Source of the DNA: Hyphomicrobiales bacterium
GTDB lineage: Bacteria; Pseudomonadota; Alphaproteobacteria; Rhizobiales; Rhizobiaceae
NCBI GenBank assembly: GCA_900466945.1
Contig: UBNV01000006.1
Coordinates: 656,850-720,849 of the forward strand
Direction: 5' to 3'
Length of the DNA stretch: 64,000 nucleotides
Shown: piece after piece, positions 62,493-64,000 of the stretch
Numbering within the stretch: position 1 is the stretch's first letter
Layout: every line of letters begins with the position of its first letter
Notes under the pieces: model-generated
What the model was told of the DNA's origin: nothing
The model's input: only the letters and a program-made list of their open reading frames with translations
The model's database searches: none
Position numbers and translations under genes: made by a program

Positions 62493-63373
62493 CAGGCCTT
62501 GGTCGCCAGATGCTGGCGCGAGGCATAGAGCGCGATCGCCGCGGCATTCGACACATTGAGCGACTTGATGGCGCCCGGCATGTCGAGGCGGGCGAGGGCA
62601 GACACCGTTTCGCGCGTCTTCTGACGGAGCCCCTTGCCCTCGGCGCCCAGCACCAGCGCGATCCGCTCGCCGACAAGCGTCTGCTCCATCGGGGCCGGGC
62701 CTTCCGAATCGAGCCCGACCGAGAAGAAGCCGAGCTTGTGCAACTCACCCAGCGCATCGGCGAGATTGGTAACCTGAATATAGGGAATGAGTTCCAGCGC
62801 GCCAGAAGCCGATTTCGCCATCACGCCCGATTCCGTCGGGCTGTGCCGCTGCGTGGTGATGACGGCGCCTGCGTCGAAGGCGACGGCCGAGCGCATGATC
62901 GCTCCGACATTATGCGGATCGGTGACCTGGTCGAGCACCAGGATCAGCGGGCTGTCCTTCAGAGCCTCGAGCCGGCGCGGCGGCAGCGGTCGTGTTTCCA
63001 GCATGACGCCCTGATGGATCGCTTCGGGACCCAGGATCTTGTCGAGGTCCTGAGGTGTCACCGTCTCGAAGGGAATGCCGAGGTTTTCCACAGACGAGAT
63101 CTCGAGCCGGACCAGCGCATTTTGTGTCGCCGAAAGCTTGATCAGCTTGCGCTCGGGATTGTCGAGTGCAGCGCGCACTGTATGCAGTCCGTAGAGCAGG
63201 ACCTGCTCCGGGGCGAGCTTCGGAGGCGTCCAGCCGGCATTGCTCTTGCGCGGCTTCTGCGCCTCCGGCGTGGGGATTTCGCCCCTTTCACGTTTGGCAT
63301 CGCGCACCTGTCGGCGCAGCGTCGCATAATGGGTGTCACGGGCGGTTTTGTCTATTTTTGGATCTTTGGCCAT
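62492..63373 (-). CDS. rlmB: 23S rRNA (guanosine-2'-O)-methyltransferase, RlmB/TrmH family
   Basis: A 293-residue SPOUT methyltransferase. A basic N-terminal tail is followed by the RNA-binding substrate domain (LYGLHTVRAALDNPERKLIKL). The catalytic part reads LILVLDQVTDPHNVGAIMRSAVAFDAGAVI, the SAM site is ALVLGAEGKGLRQKTRE and motif 3 is SLNVSNAAAIALY. It methylates G2251 or a nearby 23S position. It begins a three-gene run with the phosphatase and glycosyltransferase. Members of this family are hard to tell apart by sequence alone. Confidence 0.9.
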   Translation of the reverse strand: MAKDPKIDKTARDTHYATLRRQVRDAKRERGEIPTPEAQKPRKSNAGWTPPKLAPEQVLLYGLHTVRAALDNPERKLIKLSATQNALVRLEISSVENLGIPFETVTPQDLDKILGPEAIHQGVMLETRPLPPRRLEALKDSPLILVLDQVTDPHNVGAIMRSAVAFDAGAVITTQRHSPTESGVMAKSASGALELIPYIQVTNLADALGELHKLGFFSVGLDSEGPAPMEQTLVGERIALVLGAEGKGLRQKTRETVSALARLDMPGAIKSLNVSNAAAIALYASRQHLATKA

Positions 63374-63476
63374 GTGCCCTTATAGCGTCGGGCACGGGGG
63401 CGGCATAGACCTGGCCGGAAAATCGCATATGTGTCTTGCCCATGAAACTTTTCGGAATTTTTCGTCAATGGGCGTG

Positions 63477-63505
63477 TTGACATGAGCCGGTTGGGCCGTC
63501 ATATA
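63477..63505 (+). promoter_or_regulatory. Promoter of the tRNA-Tyr/tRNA-Gly/tuf cluster
   Basis: TTGACA (63477-63482), a 17-base spacer, then CATATA (63500-63505). This fits the rhizobial sigma-70 consensus (CTTGAC-N17-CTATAT) and lies 75 bases before tRNA-Tyr. Confidence 0.7.
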
Positions 63506-63579
63506 CCCGCCGCAGATCAGGGGGCGACGCACTCTGGTCTGGACTACAAAGCTTGGTCGCCAGATCCGGACGAAAGAAT

Positions 63580-63664
63580 GGAGAGATGCCCGAGTGGTTA
63601 AAGGGGACGGACTGTAAATCCGTTGGCTCAGCCTACGTTGGTTCAAATCCAACTCTCTCCACCA
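63580..63664 (+). tRNA. tRNA-Tyr (anticodon GTA)
   Basis: An 85-base class II tRNA. GGAGAGA pairs with TCTCTCC, the anticodon stem ACGGA/TCCGT holds loop CTGTAAA with GTA at 63614-63616, a long variable arm follows, and the T-arm is GTTCAAATCC. CCA is encoded. Confidence 0.97.
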
Positions 63665-63685
63665 TTCGTCCTCGGATCTGAATAT

Positions 63686-63759
63686 GCGGGTATAGCTCAA
63701 TGGTAGAGCAGCAGCCTTCCAAGCTGAATACACGGGTTCGATTCCCGTTACCCGCTCCA
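63686..63759 (+). tRNA. tRNA-Gly (anticodon TCC)
   Basis: A 74-base cloverleaf. GCGGGTA pairs with TACCCGC, anticodon TCC at 63718-63720 in loop CTTCCAA, T-loop GTTCGATTC, encoded CCA. It follows tRNA-Tyr by 21 bases and precedes tuf, the usual rhizobial order. Confidence 0.97.
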
Positions 63760-63865
63760 GCCTCTTCCACTCTTAAGTCGCAGATTTCGAACGTTTTTCA
63801 TGCCGCGCCTTCCGCAACGACAGGGCCTTTGCCTTGCGTCAGCTTTCGGCTGAAAAAACCATGCC

Positions 63866-63893
63866 TTGCGAGCCCTGTAAGGCGGATTATTTA
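63866..63893 (+). promoter_or_regulatory. Possible tuf promoter
   Basis: TTGCGA (63866-63871), a 16-base spacer and TATTTA (63888-63893), 90 bases before the tuf start. It could supply tuf transcripts in addition to read-through from the tRNA promoter. Confidence 0.4.
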
Positions 63894-63982
63894 ACGCTTG
63901 CGCATTGCGCATGAAAGCCTTAAACGGCGGGACCAAACCGGTTCGCCGGGGCAACCCCGTTTCGTTCACAGGAAGCATTCAA

Positions 63983-64000
63983 ATGGCAAAGAGTAAGTTT
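63983..64000 (+). CDS. tuf: Elongation factor Tu (first codons only)
   Basis: Only six codons are in the window (MAKSKF), preceded by AGGAAG. These residues are the standard start of alphaproteobacterial EF-Tu, and the position behind tRNA-Tyr and tRNA-Gly matches the conserved tRNA-tuf-tRNA-Trp-secE order. The identification rests on this context. Confidence 0.82.

Overview
The window is a stretch of alphaproteobacterial core chromosome. A member of the Rhizobiaceae (Rhizobium/Agrobacterium/Ensifer/Ciceribacter group) is the best fit. The reasons are the divK-pleD-rpmG neighbourhood, the pyrB-pyrC-plsY-dprA-topA-rnr and rne-amiC-mrcA-prfB gene orders, GatCAB genes, high-GC codon use, many TTG/GTG starts, a RIME-like intergenic repeat, and alphaproteobacterial LexA boxes of the form GAAC-N7-GAAC. 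Genus assignment is inference; no 16S gene is present.

Layout. 1-8.9 kb: the end of lolD, a LexA-boxed 28-residue membrane peptide, dnaE, a periplasmic L,D-transpeptidase, then dinB with its own LexA box and a DUF1275 membrane protein. 8.9-11.7 kb: cell-cycle genes divK and pleD, a structured small RNA (EcpR1-like by position and shape) and rpmG. 11.7-23.2 kb, mostly minus strand: an MFS transporter, DUF983, rnr, topA, dprA, plsY, and pyrC (with degenerate metal ligands) overlapping pyrB. 23.4-28.3 kb: AidB-like acyl-CoA dehydrogenase, AEC transporter, two small membrane proteins, ruvX, a PhnA-like protein and a UPF0173 hydrolase. 28.3-35.2 kb: gatC-gatA and gatB, separated by about 3 kb holding two related GNAT genes, a YjhX-family gene, DUF5765 and DUF1294. 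35.2-40.4 kb: small envelope and accessory genes, an NDUFA12-type complex I factor, DUF2155, a third LexA-boxed small gene, a RIME-like repeat, a VOC protein and a phospholipase D-family protein.

40.5-42.4 kb is the one clearly foreign-looking patch. It is AT-richer and holds a two-gene unit: a HipA-like kinase without an N-terminal HipA domain, and a HIRAN-domain protein whose N-terminal half looks like the missing HipA N-domain. 42.5-48.3 kb: the aroQ-accB-accC-aat block, a DsbA-like protein, an aminotransferase and a GNAT. 48.4-57.2 kb: rne, divergent from amiC-mrcA-prfB; prfB carries the classical programmed +1 frameshift. 57.2-64 kb: a periplasmic protein, nadK, tRNA-Thr, an MliC-like lipoprotein-type protein, a membrane protein, a GpgS/GpgP-type compatible-solute pair, rlmB, tRNA-Tyr, tRNA-Gly and the first codons of tuf.

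Two themes stand out. One is a small SOS regulon: three promoter-positioned LexA boxes control a SidA-like peptide (a predicted division inhibitor) beside dnaE, dinB, and an unknown 79-residue protein. The other is the split HipA/HIRAN pair, the best candidate here for an undescribed system. All functional calls rest on reading the sequence and on remembered family features; no database search was run.
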